Assembly (NCBI GenBank): GCA_025800385.1
Contig: JAOXRS010000156.1
Span: forward strand, 1 to 64,000
Source of the DNA: Candidatus Albibeggiatoa sp. nov. NOAA
GTDB lineage: Bacteria; Pseudomonadota; Gammaproteobacteria; Beggiatoales; Beggiatoaceae
DNA: 64,000 nucleotides
Direction: 5' to 3'
In this document: positions 46,701-56,100 of the stretch, one piece after another
Layout: every line of letters starts with the position of its first letter
Numbering within the stretch: position 1 is the stretch's first letter
Notes under the pieces: model-generated
The model's input: only the letters and a program-made list of their open reading frames with translations
What the model was told of the DNA's origin: nothing
Databases searched by the model: none
Translations under genes and position numbers: made by a program

Positions 46701-49002
46701 CAGGCTGACATTGCCAATGTGTTACATCCACTGCTGCCTCAGTAGGCCCGTATAAATTATGTAATGCCACTGTTGGAAATATATCAAAAAATTTATTTTG
46801 TAAATCAACGGGGAGGGTTTCGCCACTACAAAATACTTGGCGTAATGAATCACATTGATTTAAATGTGCAGTTTGTAAAAACAATTGCAGCATAGAAGGT
46901 ACAAAATGCAAGGTCGTCACTTGCGTTTGTTGGATAAGTTGCGCCAAATAAGCAGCATCTTTATGCCCTTCTGGTTTCGCAAATACCACTTTTGCACCCG
47001 CTAATAATGGCCAGAAAAATTCCCAAACCGAGACATCAAAACTGAAAGATGTTTTCTGTAGTACCGTATCTTCTACAGTTAATTGATAAGCATCTTGCAT
47101 CCACAATAAACGGTTACTAATGGCTAAATGAGAATTCATTACCCCCTTGGGTTTGCCCGTTGAGCCAGAGGTATAAATCATATAAGCCAGCTGATTCAGT
47201 TCAATAGCGATATTTGGATTATGCTCAGACTGTTTGGCAATATTTGCCCAATCTGCATCTAAACAAATTGTATGCGCTTGATGTTTGGGCAACGTTAGCA
47301 ATAAATGTTGTTGAGTTAACAAGACTGGAGGCTGTGCATCTTGCAGCATAAATGCAATGCGTTCAGCAGGATAATTGGGGTCTAATGGCACATAAGCTGC
47401 TCCTGCCTTTAAAATCCCCAACAAACCAATCATCATCTCTAATGAACGTTCTGTATAAATACCAACAAAATCTTCTGTTTTTACCCCTAAATCATTTAAA
47501 TAATGCGCCAACTGGTTAGCCTTGGTGTTCAATTGTGCATAAGTGAGTTGCTGATCTGCATAAATAGCGGCAATCGCATCAGGTGTTGCTTGTACTTGAC
47601 GTTCAAACAACTGATGTAAACACGCATGAGGATAATTTTTTTGTGTCTGATTCCATGCTAGTATCTGGCCTTGCTCAGCATCTGTTAACAACATCGGCGG
47701 GTTAACCCGTTGCGTCTTATCTTTGAGTAGATATTGCAATGTCAATGTGAGATGCTCAAATAAGCGTTGAATTACATCGGTTTCAAATTGGTTTTGAGCA
47801 TAAATAATACGAGCAGAAAGCACATCTTGATGTAGTGAAAATACTAAAATCAAGGCACTGTTTGCATGTTCAGCCATTTCAAAGTTTTGAATTTGTAAAG
47901 CCTGATGACCTGCAGTTAATGCTTTATCAATTGGATAGTTTTCTGTGACGACTACACTATCAAATAAGTTCACCCCCGAAGGCATATCGCTCCATTGTTG
48001 AATATCGATTAAGCCATGATAGCTAAACTCTTCTCGTGCCACCTGTTCCGCATGTAACTGTGCTAACCACGCTTGAATTGTTTGCTGATTATCAATTTGG
48101 ATACGTATGGGGATGGTATTCGCAAATAGCCCTACCATTTTTTCAATCTGTTGTAATTCAGCAGGTCGCCCAGACACCATACCACCAAATAAAATATCTT
48201 GATTGCGACTGTAATTACTTAAAACTAATGCCCATGCTGCTTGTAACAATGTATTTACTGTAATTCGCTGTTCACGCACAAACTGCTGCATGTATGTACT
48301 TAATTCCTTGGAAAAGTCAAAACATTGCTCAGCATATTGTGTTGCTGCTTGTACTGGTTTATTGATACCTAGAGGCGTAGGGGCAGTGATACCCGATAAA
48401 GCATTCGTCCAATATTGTTGTACTTGCTCATTATTGCGCTTTTGTAGCCATTGTATGTAGTCTTTAAACGGTCGTAATGCAGGTAACTGTGGAGTCTGGC
48501 CTTGGTTCAGAGCCTGATAAACAGCTAATACTTCTTGCAAAATAATAGGCAGAGACCAACCGTCTAATATAATATGATGATGACTCCAAATAAAGTGATA
48601 GTTTTGAGCACTTAATTGAATCAGATAACAACGCATCAAAGGAGCTTTATTTAAAGTAAACCCTTGCTCTTTGTCCTGTTGTAGAAGTTGCTGTAATTTT
48701 ATCTGTTGGGTCGCTTTATCATCATGTTGCCAATCCTCCAATATCCAATCAAGCTCAACATCCTTTAATACAATTTGTAAAGGCTGTTTTTGCTTATCCC
48801 AAATAAACAAGGAGCGCAATACTGCATGGCGTTGTTGTACTGTAAACCATGCTTGTTTTAAATAATCTGTATTGGGCTGCTCTAAACCAAACTGTACTTG
48901 AACAAAATAACTTAACGTGTCTGGTGAATACAAACTATCAAACAATATTCCTTTTTGTAAGGGAGACAAGGGGTAAATTGCTTCAATATTTTTTCTATCC
49001 AT
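43750..49002 (-). CDS. NRPS1: C-A[N-MT]-PCP-TE terminal module
   Basis: A 1750-residue single-module nonribosomal peptide synthetase. C domain 1-440 with HHIILDG at 142-148. A domain from 450: A3 YTSGSTGKPKG at 610, and pocket residues D656, V657, W660, H699, F724, S726, L750, V758, D759 with A10 K1366 give DVWHFSLVDK, the serine code of EntF. An N-methyltransferase is inserted between A8 and A9 (about 940-1300; SAM loop EIGCGTG at 1000-1006). PCP serine 1423 in LGGHSLLAIR. TE 1480-1750 with GHSAG (S1553) and H1725. The start MDRKNIEAIYPLSPLQ is a typical acceptor docking N-terminus. It would add and release N-methyl-serine. The A-MT-PCP-TE part is paralogous to the second half of NRPS2, and the C domain to NRPS2's first C domain. 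Its start lies 21 nt after a dead NRPS 3' end. Confidence 0.93.
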   Translation of the reverse strand: MDRKNIEAIYPLSPLQKGILFDSLYSPDTLSYFVQVQFGLEQPNTDYLKQAWFTVQQRHAVLRSLFIWDKQKQPLQIVLKDVELDWILEDWQHDDKATQQIKLQQLLQQDKEQGFTLNKAPLMRCYLIQLSAQNYHFIWSHHHIILDGWSLPIILQEVLAVYQALNQGQTPQLPALRPFKDYIQWLQKRNNEQVQQYWTNALSGITAPTPLGINKPVQAATQYAEQCFDFSKELSTYMQQFVREQRITVNTLLQAAWALVLSNYSRNQDILFGGMVSGRPAELQQIEKMVGLFANTIPIRIQIDNQQTIQAWLAQLHAEQVAREEFSYHGLIDIQQWSDMPSGVNLFDSVVVTENYPIDKALTAGHQALQIQNFEMAEHANSALILVFSLHQDVLSARIIYAQNQFETDVIQRLFEHLTLTLQYLLKDKTQRVNPPMLLTDAEQGQILAWNQTQKNYPHACLHQLFERQVQATPDAIAAIYADQQLTYAQLNTKANQLAHYLNDLGVKTEDFVGIYTERSLEMMIGLLGILKAGAAYVPLDPNYPAERIAFMLQDAQPPVLLTQQHLLLTLPKHQAHTICLDADWANIAKQSEHNPNIAIELNQLAYMIYTSGSTGKPKGVMNSHLAISNRLLWMQDAYQLTVEDTVLQKTSFSFDVSVWEFFWPLLAGAKVVFAKPEGHKDAAYLAQLIQQTQVTTLHFVPSMLQLFLQTAHLNQCDSLRQVFCSGETLPVDLQNKFFDIFPTVALHNLYGPTEAAVDVTHWQCQPDKKRHTVPIGQPINNIQIHILDHQLRPVPIGIAGELHITGIGVARGYHNRPTLSAEKFIDNPFSQPTTLSVRQPESASPLDISVANKLYKTGDLARWSPEGYIEYLGRLDHQVKIRGFRIELGEIEAAITQHPQVSESIVLVKEGNDLEEKQLVAFIVPEQAQDNSKESEYIKQVSEIYHHTYGEVDEQATDFNIAGWNSSYTGKAIPEAEMQEWVQCTVQRILALQPQQLVEIGCGTGLLLSRIAPQCQAYMGLDLSAEAISHVTQLQKSHSTLQHITLQQAPADDFSAIAADTYDTLVINSVVQHFPSVHYFSNVLKQAVAAVRDGGRIFVGDIRSFGLLETYHASVQLYQANEETKLTELRKQIDKQLAQEEELVIDPHFFTALQVECSRIQHIEIYPKRGEFDNELTKFRFDVVLHIGRSPELCDVTWQDWQPQWDLTAIREHLTQKQPQTFGLRHISNLRLVEENALLQQPTQATVAEFRAQFDTAIGLNPEALWQLAEQLGYQVELSWLNTNQQGQFSAVFKHATLGALVKFDRPSVESDEQLYANAPLQQSGLYQQHLISDVKKGLHKQLPDYMRPAHYVVLEQLPLTPNGKVNRKALLETDMYADRDTSRLCSARDNIEKALVAIWQEELNVHPIGVTDNFFELGGHSLLAIRMMSKIQQQFGQNLPLATLFEGTTIESLARIIRGRITVSNWQPVVKIQPNGDKTPLYCVPGAGGNVLYDYELAHALGDERPFYGLQSIGLDGVSVPLHTIEAIAAHHIEHMKQIQAEGEYYLCGHSAGAYIAFEIARQLEAQGDSVGLLAILDVDASYAYTSHECHKWDEVTWILEMARLFEEVFHTTLGLLRDELLALDSPEQCYLHFKQKLENIYFYPPNTPMEQFMAHLNVFKANMLATTNCDLPQVQLKAKLALFRTEMGVYTDKSAEILQDATWGWQQLAQQPVDVYDVPGDHNTMLQQPHVAVLADYMNDALDKVCD

Positions 49003-49023
49003 ACCAAAACCTTTACTAATTTA

Positions 49024-49930
49024 CTAAAGTTGTTCAAGTAAGTTATCTAAATCATCTTGACTTAGTTCTACCTCAGAGAAATCTGATAGCGTATAACTAC
49101 TTGATTGAGGGGCTAAACAATGTTCAGTCAACGCTTCTTGCAATTGATTGAAGTATTTCGTCTGTGCGATGGAATGTTTGGCTATATGTATAAGTGACGT
49201 GCAGCTACTTATTGACAATCATCTTGACAATCATCAAATTAAAATCAAGCAACAGCATTAATCCATGGGTCGTGATAAGGGGCAATTTTTTGTACGCTCA
49301 AATAACAACCCATTTTGTTTGATCGAATTGCTCAAGACAGTTAAAACTCAATGATGCTTGAGGTAGTCTTTTTAACTGCTTGCAAATCGTTTTATCTTCA
49401 CTTAAATAGCGCAAAATGTCATAGCTAATACCATGATCTGAAGTTTAGTGCAACTATTCTTTTATTGATCCAATCATTATTTCTAAGTCAGTCGATGAGT
49501 CAGTTTACAACATCACAGGATACAAACTAGTAAAACAATATGCCTTACAAGACAAGTGTTCTGGCAAATGATGAATCACCATAAATAAATAATTGTTTTG
49601 CCCATTGCTATCTTGTAAAAAGACCATTTTGAGCAATTGCAAAGGTTCAATTATTTAAGTTAGCTTGTTGAGTAATCTCTTTGATAGATGACTAGTTGGG
49701 CATATTGTTGCCATTGCCCACCTTGCTGCTTAAATAACAAACGTAGCACATCGTAATATTGCACTAGATGTTGAGTCGCTTATTCGAACGATATCGGTTG
49801 TGTACCACTGGTGACATGTAATAAAACAGAGGTGAGCTTTTGCTAATTAGCGCATGTAACCATCTGAATGCTGAAAATTGAATCACTGTCTAAAGCAAAG
49901 AAATGGTGATTTCCAAATATCAACTAATAT
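49024..49930 (-). pseudogene. Decayed NRPS 3' end (PCP-epimerisation domain-docking tail)
   Basis: The region aligns by eye with the 3' part of NRPS3 (58657 to about 60270), from the C-terminal tail back through the epimerisation domain to the PCP. Matching landmarks include CATCAAATTAAAATCAAGCA, ACAGGATACAAACT and AAAGCAAAGAAAT. Frameshifts, stops and at least two large deletions break the frame. The last 39 residues remain open (HCLAPQSSSYTLSDFSEVEL then SQDDLDNLLEQL), so the docking tail is preserved. The start codon environment and the 21-nt spacer to NRPS1 are identical to the NRPS3-NRPS2 junction. It is the boundary of a tandem duplication. Confidence 0.85.
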
Positions 49931-49940
49931 TTTTTCAATT

Positions 49941-50108
49941 ACAAAGCCCTATGGGCTGGCATGTGATGAAACTGGAAGACTCGCACCAAATGCAAAAACC
50001 AAGCTTTAAAGAAGCTAAACCGCGATTAAGCGAAATATTACAAATGGTAGACTGGTAACAACATATAAAGCAATTACGCAGTCAAGCCAATATCGAGCGT
50101 CAATAATT
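49941..50108 (+). pseudogene. Duplicated 3' fragment of the PPIase gene
   Basis: It aligns without gaps to 43541-43708 at a constant offset of 6400 nt, with about 18 mismatches in 168 positions counted by eye. A CAA codon has become TAA at 50056-50058. There is no 5' part, promoter or ribosome binding site, so it is dead. It marks the other end of the duplication unit that created NRPS1 and NRPS2. Confidence 0.93.
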
Positions 50109-50116
50109 GATAAAAC

Positions 50117-50147
50117 ACCGTGTAGCCTAAAATGCTAGGCACACGGT
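50117..50147 (-). terminator. Terminator after NRPS2
   Basis: ACCGTGT-A-GCCTA (50117-50129) pairs with TAGGC-ACACGGT (50136-50147), one bulged A and a 6-nt loop. On the minus strand it is followed by GTTTTATC. It lies 7 nt after the NRPS2 stop and would separate NRPS2 from NRPS1 transcription. Confidence 0.75.
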
Positions 50148-50154
50148 CATTACA

Positions 50155-53100
50155 CTACGCTTTATCCAATGCCTGATTTAACTTTTCAGCCAAACCAATC
50201 ACATGAGGCTGCTGAATCATCGTATTATGATCTCCATCAACATCATAAATATCAACTGTTTGTTCAGCTAATTGCTGCCAATCCCAAGTTGGTTCTTGTA
50301 AGGTTTTAGCATTATCCCCTGTTTGCACCCCTGTTTTGGTTTTAAATAATGCAATTTTCGCCTTCAATTTCGTTTGAGGTTTATGACAACTGGTCGTGGC
50401 CAACATATCGGCTTTATACACATTGAGTTGCGCCATAAACTGCTCCATTGGCGTATTCGGTGGGTAGAAATTCACGCTCTCAAGTTTTTCTTTAAAATAG
50501 AAATAACGTGCTTCTGCAGAGTCTAAAGCTAACAATGCCCGTTTTTTCAAATTAATTTTTTTGTTAAACACAAACTCGATGACTTTGGAAATTTCTAAAA
50601 TCCACATCACCTCATCCCAATGATGACAAGAATGCTTGGTATATCCGTAAGAAGCGTCTAAATCCAAAATAGCCAATAAAGCGATCTCCTCACCCTGCTG
50701 CTCTAACTGTCTCGCCATCTCAAATGCGACATACACCCCAAAAGAGTGACCACAAATATAATAAGGGCCTGTTGGTTGAACCTGTCTCACATTATTCACA
50801 TGGTATGCAGCAATTTCTTCAACGGTTGTCAGCGGCTCAGCAATCCCATCAAGTCCTCTTGCCTGTAAACCATAAAAAGGTCTTTCAATCCCCAAAGCAT
50901 GAGCTAACTCATAATAATATAACACATTTCCGCCAGAACCAGGGACACAATATAATGTTGGTTTATCCCCGTTGGGCTGAATTTTCACCACAGGATTCCA
51001 GTTTAAAATCACAGATTGCCCACGTACGATACGAGCCAAACTTTCAATTGTTGCCCCTTCAAATAAGGCTGCTAAAGGTAAATTTTGTCCAAATTGTTGA
51101 TGGATTTTAGACATGACCCGAATCGCTAATAACGAATGTCCACCTAAGTCAAAGAAATTATCAGTGATACCAATAGGTTTAACGTTGAGCACCTCTTGCC
51201 AAATCTCAATTAAAGCCTGATCTACATCATCACGCGCAGGTTTCAAATCTCTAATATGTCGACTTGATTCAATATCCATCGCTAACAAGGCATTACGATC
51301 TGCTTTGCCATTCGGTGTAAGCGGAATATGTTCTAACAATACATAATGGGCGGGATTCATATAATCAGGCAATTGCTTTTGCAACACCTGTTTTAAGTCT
51401 GTCACGATTTGCTGCTGATAAAGGCCAGATTGCTGTAACGGTGCATTAGCATACATTTGATAATCCGCATCAACACTCGGCTTGGTAAATGTTGCTAATC
51501 CCTCAACATCTGCTTGCTTAAATACAACTGAGAATTGCCCCGACTTATCCGTATTTAGCCAAGAAATCTCAATCTGGTAATCTAATTCATCCGCCAATTG
51601 ATACAACGCTTCAGGATTTAACCCCACCGTTTTATCTAATTGCTGTCTGAATGCAGCAATGGTTTGCTCGGTTTTACCCTGTTGTAATTGCTGCAATAGT
51701 ACATTTTCTTCCACTAAGCGCAAATTACTCACATGATTTAAACCAAAAGTTTGCGGTTGCTTTTGTACTAAATGTTCACGAATCGCAGTTAAATCCCATT
51801 GTGGCTGCCAATCTTGCCATGCAACCTCACAATAATTAGGTGTTTGCCCAATATGTAACACCACATCAAAACGGAACTTAGTCAATTCATTGAAAAACTC
51901 ACCACGTTTAGGATAAATCTCAATATGTTGAATGCGTGGATGTTGAGCTTGTAACGCAACAAAAAATGCTGGATCAACCACCAATTCTTCTTCCTGCACG
52001 AGCTGTTTTTCAATCCGATGACTCAACTCGGCTAAATTAATTTCACAATGTGCTTGATACAATTGCACTGAAGCATGGTAAGTCTCGAGTAATCCAAAGC
52101 TACGAATATCACCGATGAAAATACGCCCGCCATCTTTCACAGTCTCAACCGCTTGGGCTAAAACATTGGTAAAATATTGAATACTCGGGAAATGCTGTAC
52201 AACCGAGTTAATCACTAGTGTGTCATGTGTTTCTTTTGCAATAGCACTAAAATCATCCGCAGGGGCTTGTTGTAAATTTACATGATCCAATTCAGGGTGT
52301 GATTTTTGTAATTGACTGACGTGCGCAACCGCTTCCGCAGATAAATCTAAACCCAAATAAGCTTGGCAATGCGGAGCAATACGTGATAATAACAAACCTG
52401 TACCGCAACCAATTTCAACAATATGTTGTGGTTTTAAAGCTAAAATACGTTGAACCGTATATTTAACCCATTCTTGCATTTCTGTACCTGGAATCGCTTT
52501 ACCCGTATAACTACTATTCCAACCTGCAATATTAAAATCAGTCGCTTGTTCATCTACTTCGCCATATGTATGGTGATAGATTTCTGAAACTTGTTCAACA
52601 TAAGCAGATTCTTGATTTTCCACAGGTTCTGCTTCAGGCACAATAAACGCAATTAACTGTTTATCTTCAATTTCATCGCCTTCTTTAACCAATACCACGC
52701 ACTCATTAACCTGTGCTGATTGGGTAATCGCCGCTTCAATTTCACCCAGTTCGATACGGAAACCACGGATTTTAACTTGATGATCCAAACGGCCTAAATA
52801 TTCAATTTCACCATCAGGCAACCAACGGGCTAAATCACCTGTTTTATATAGCTGGTTTGCCGTCGTGAGTGTAATTGACTTAGATTTTGAGTGAAATACA
52901 TACCCTAGTTTTTGGGTCAAACTCAAATGTGATTCAGGTTGTGGAATGACTAAAGTGTCTGCTTGACCTAAAGGATTCTCAATAAACTTTTCCGCTGATA
53001 ACTCAGGGCGATTATGATAGCCCCGCGCAACGCCAATACCAGCAATATGTAACTCACCTGCAAGCCCAATTGGTACAGGACGCAAATCCTGATCGAGAAT

Positions 53101-56100
53101 ATGGATTTGAATATTATTAATCGGTTTACCAATCGGTACAGTATGGCGTTTTTCATCAGGTTGGCATTGCCAATAGGTCACATCAACTGCTGCTTCAGTA
53201 GGTCCATATAAATTGTGTAAAGCTACATTATGAGGAAAAGTATCAAAAAACTTATTTTGTAAGTCCACAGGTAACGCCTCACCACTACAAAATACTTGGC
53301 GTAATGAGGTGCATCGTTCTACATTGATAGCTTGTAAAAATAACTGCAACATTGACGGGACAAAGTGCAATGTAGTGACCTGTGATTGTTGGATTAATTG
53401 GGCAAGATAAGCCGCATCTTTATGGCCTTCAGGTTTGGCAAAAACCAGTTTTGCACCCGCCAGTAATGGCCAGAAAAATTCCCATACCGAAACATCAAAA
53501 CTAAACGGGGTTTTCTGTAAAACAGTATCATGCTCAGAGAGTTGATAAGCATCTTGCATCCACAATAAACGATTACTAATCGCCAAATGTGGATTCATTG
53601 CCCCTTTCGGTTTACCTGTTGAACCCGAGGTGTAAATCATATATGCCAACTGATCGAGTTCGATAGAAAGATTAGGATTTTTACGCGAATGTTTGGCAAT
53701 TTTGCCCCAATCACGATCTAAACACACAGGCTGTGCATGATGATGTGGCAAAGTGCTTAACAAGTGTTGCTGGGTTAACAATACGGGAGGTGCAGCATCT
53801 TGTAACATAAACTCAATGCGTTCAGCAGGATAGCTAGGGTCTAATGGCACATAAGCCGCGCCTGCTTTCAAAATCCCCAATAAACCCACCATCATCTCTA
53901 ACGATCGCTCAACATAAATGCCAACAAAGTCTTCAGTTTGCACGCCTAAATAGCGTAAATAGTGTGCAAGTTGATTAGCTTTTTGGTTTAACTGCTTATA
54001 AGTCAATGGCTGATTATCATAGATGACAGCAACTGCATCAGGTGTAGCCTGTACTTGACGTTCAACTAGTTGATGCAAACATGTATGAGGATAGATTTTT
54101 TGTGTTGCATTCCACGCATCTAACTGCTTTTGCTCAGACGCTTGTAATAAATGTGGTAAATGGGCTTGTTGCAATAAATGCAGCGATAAACTGAATTGAG
54201 AAAGAGGCAAGTCAGGCATTTCGACTAAAAATGCCAAAAAGTGGCTGTAGTTTTGTAAAAGATACTGAATTGTACTTGGCTTGAATAAATCAGTGTTGTA
54301 TTCACATTCAAATAAAATTTGCTCATCTGATTCATAAGCTATAAAACGCAAATCTAAATACGCATGCTGTTCATTCAGATTTAAAACAGAGACTGCTAGC
54401 CCATCTGGTGAAAAAGCAGGCTTAGGAAAATTCTGCAATAAAAAGGCAACATTATAAATCGTATTATGCGATGTTTGTTGTTCTTGATTAAGAGCTTCCA
54501 CTACTTTAGTAAATGGACATTCTTGATTGTCATAAGCGTCAAATACAGTTTTGTGTACTTGTTTAAAAAAGGCCAGTGCTGATTGACTTTCATCTGGCTT
54601 AGAACGAATTGCTAATAGATTGATAAAACAACCTAATAAGTGATCCATTTGGGAGTGATTACGCCCAGCTACAACTGTACCAACCACCAAATCTGCTTGT
54701 TGTGTCCATTTATATAGTAAAATCTTCAAAGCAGTTAGTAAAATTACAAAATTAGATGTGTTGTGTTGCTGGCGTAAATCTACCAATTTTTGTACTAAAG
54801 GTTTTTCTAAGGCAATTTTTTCAATACCACCTGGTTTAGTTTCAAACCGTTTAGGGTAATCAGTTGGCAATGGTAATGCACTCGGATTATCCTTAAGTTG
54901 CTGTTTCCAATAATCCAGCTGTTTTTGTAATTGTTCACCTTGCATTTGTTGATGCTGCCAAGCCGCTGCATCTGCATATTGAATCTGTAACACAGGTAAA
55001 TCTAGTGGTTTGTTATGCGCGAAATGCTCATATAATGCATTCAATTCATTGAATAAATTTGTAATTGAGCACCCATCACTAATAATATGATGAATCAGCA
55101 ATGTTAATACGGATTCTGCCTCGTCTAGTTGAAATACAAAAAGCCCAAATAATGTATCTTGAGTTAAGTCTTTGCGCTGTTTAACCCGTTGTAAAATTTC
55201 ACCTTTAGCAGCTTCTAGCCTTTCAGCTGTTGGCAAATGCTGTAAATTAATGATACCAATATCAGCAAATGCATACGGTTTCACTACTTGAACTAACTTG
55301 TCTTGTTGTACATTGAAAACCGTACGCAATACTTCATGGCGTTGCAATAAAGCATTAAAGCTATTTTTTAAAGCAACAACATCCAATTTTCCAGAAATAT
55401 GCAAAGGAATTGAAATATTATAGATTGTTCCATTGGTATCCAGTTCGTTCATCAGCCATAAGTTTTGTTGTGGAAATGAGGCTAATAATGGTTTTTTTCT
55501 TGAAACAACAGGAATACTAATATCTTTTAGTTCTGATTGTGGGGTGATGAGCTGGCTGAATTCCAATAAAGTTTGAGATTTAAAAATATCTGCTACGGAT
55601 AGTTTGATATTAAAAGTTTCTTGCACTTTGGCTGTTAAGCGCACAGATAATAAGGAGTGACCGCCTAACTCGAAAAAGTTATCATGCAACCCAACTCGTG
55701 GAACTTCTAAAATCGTCTGCCAAATCTCAGCTAATGTTTGCTCAAGTTCATTTCTTGGAGCAATATATGTCGTTACAACATGTTCAGGTTCTGGTAAGGC
55801 TTTTCTATCGACTTTACCGTTTGGTGTCAATGGAAAATCCTCTAATTGCACCACATAACTAGGCAGCATATAATCTGGTAGCTTTTGTTTTAAATGCGTT
55901 TTTAAATCAGCCTGTTGAATCTCAGTATCTGCGACTAAATAAGCAACTAACTTTTTATCACCTTGGGTTTCATAAACATTGACCAATGAAGTTTGTACAG
56001 TAGGAAATTGATTGATTAAAGCTTCAATTTCACCTAGCTCAATCCTAAAACCTCTTATTTTAACTTGAAAATCAATTCGTCCTAAATATTCGATATTACC

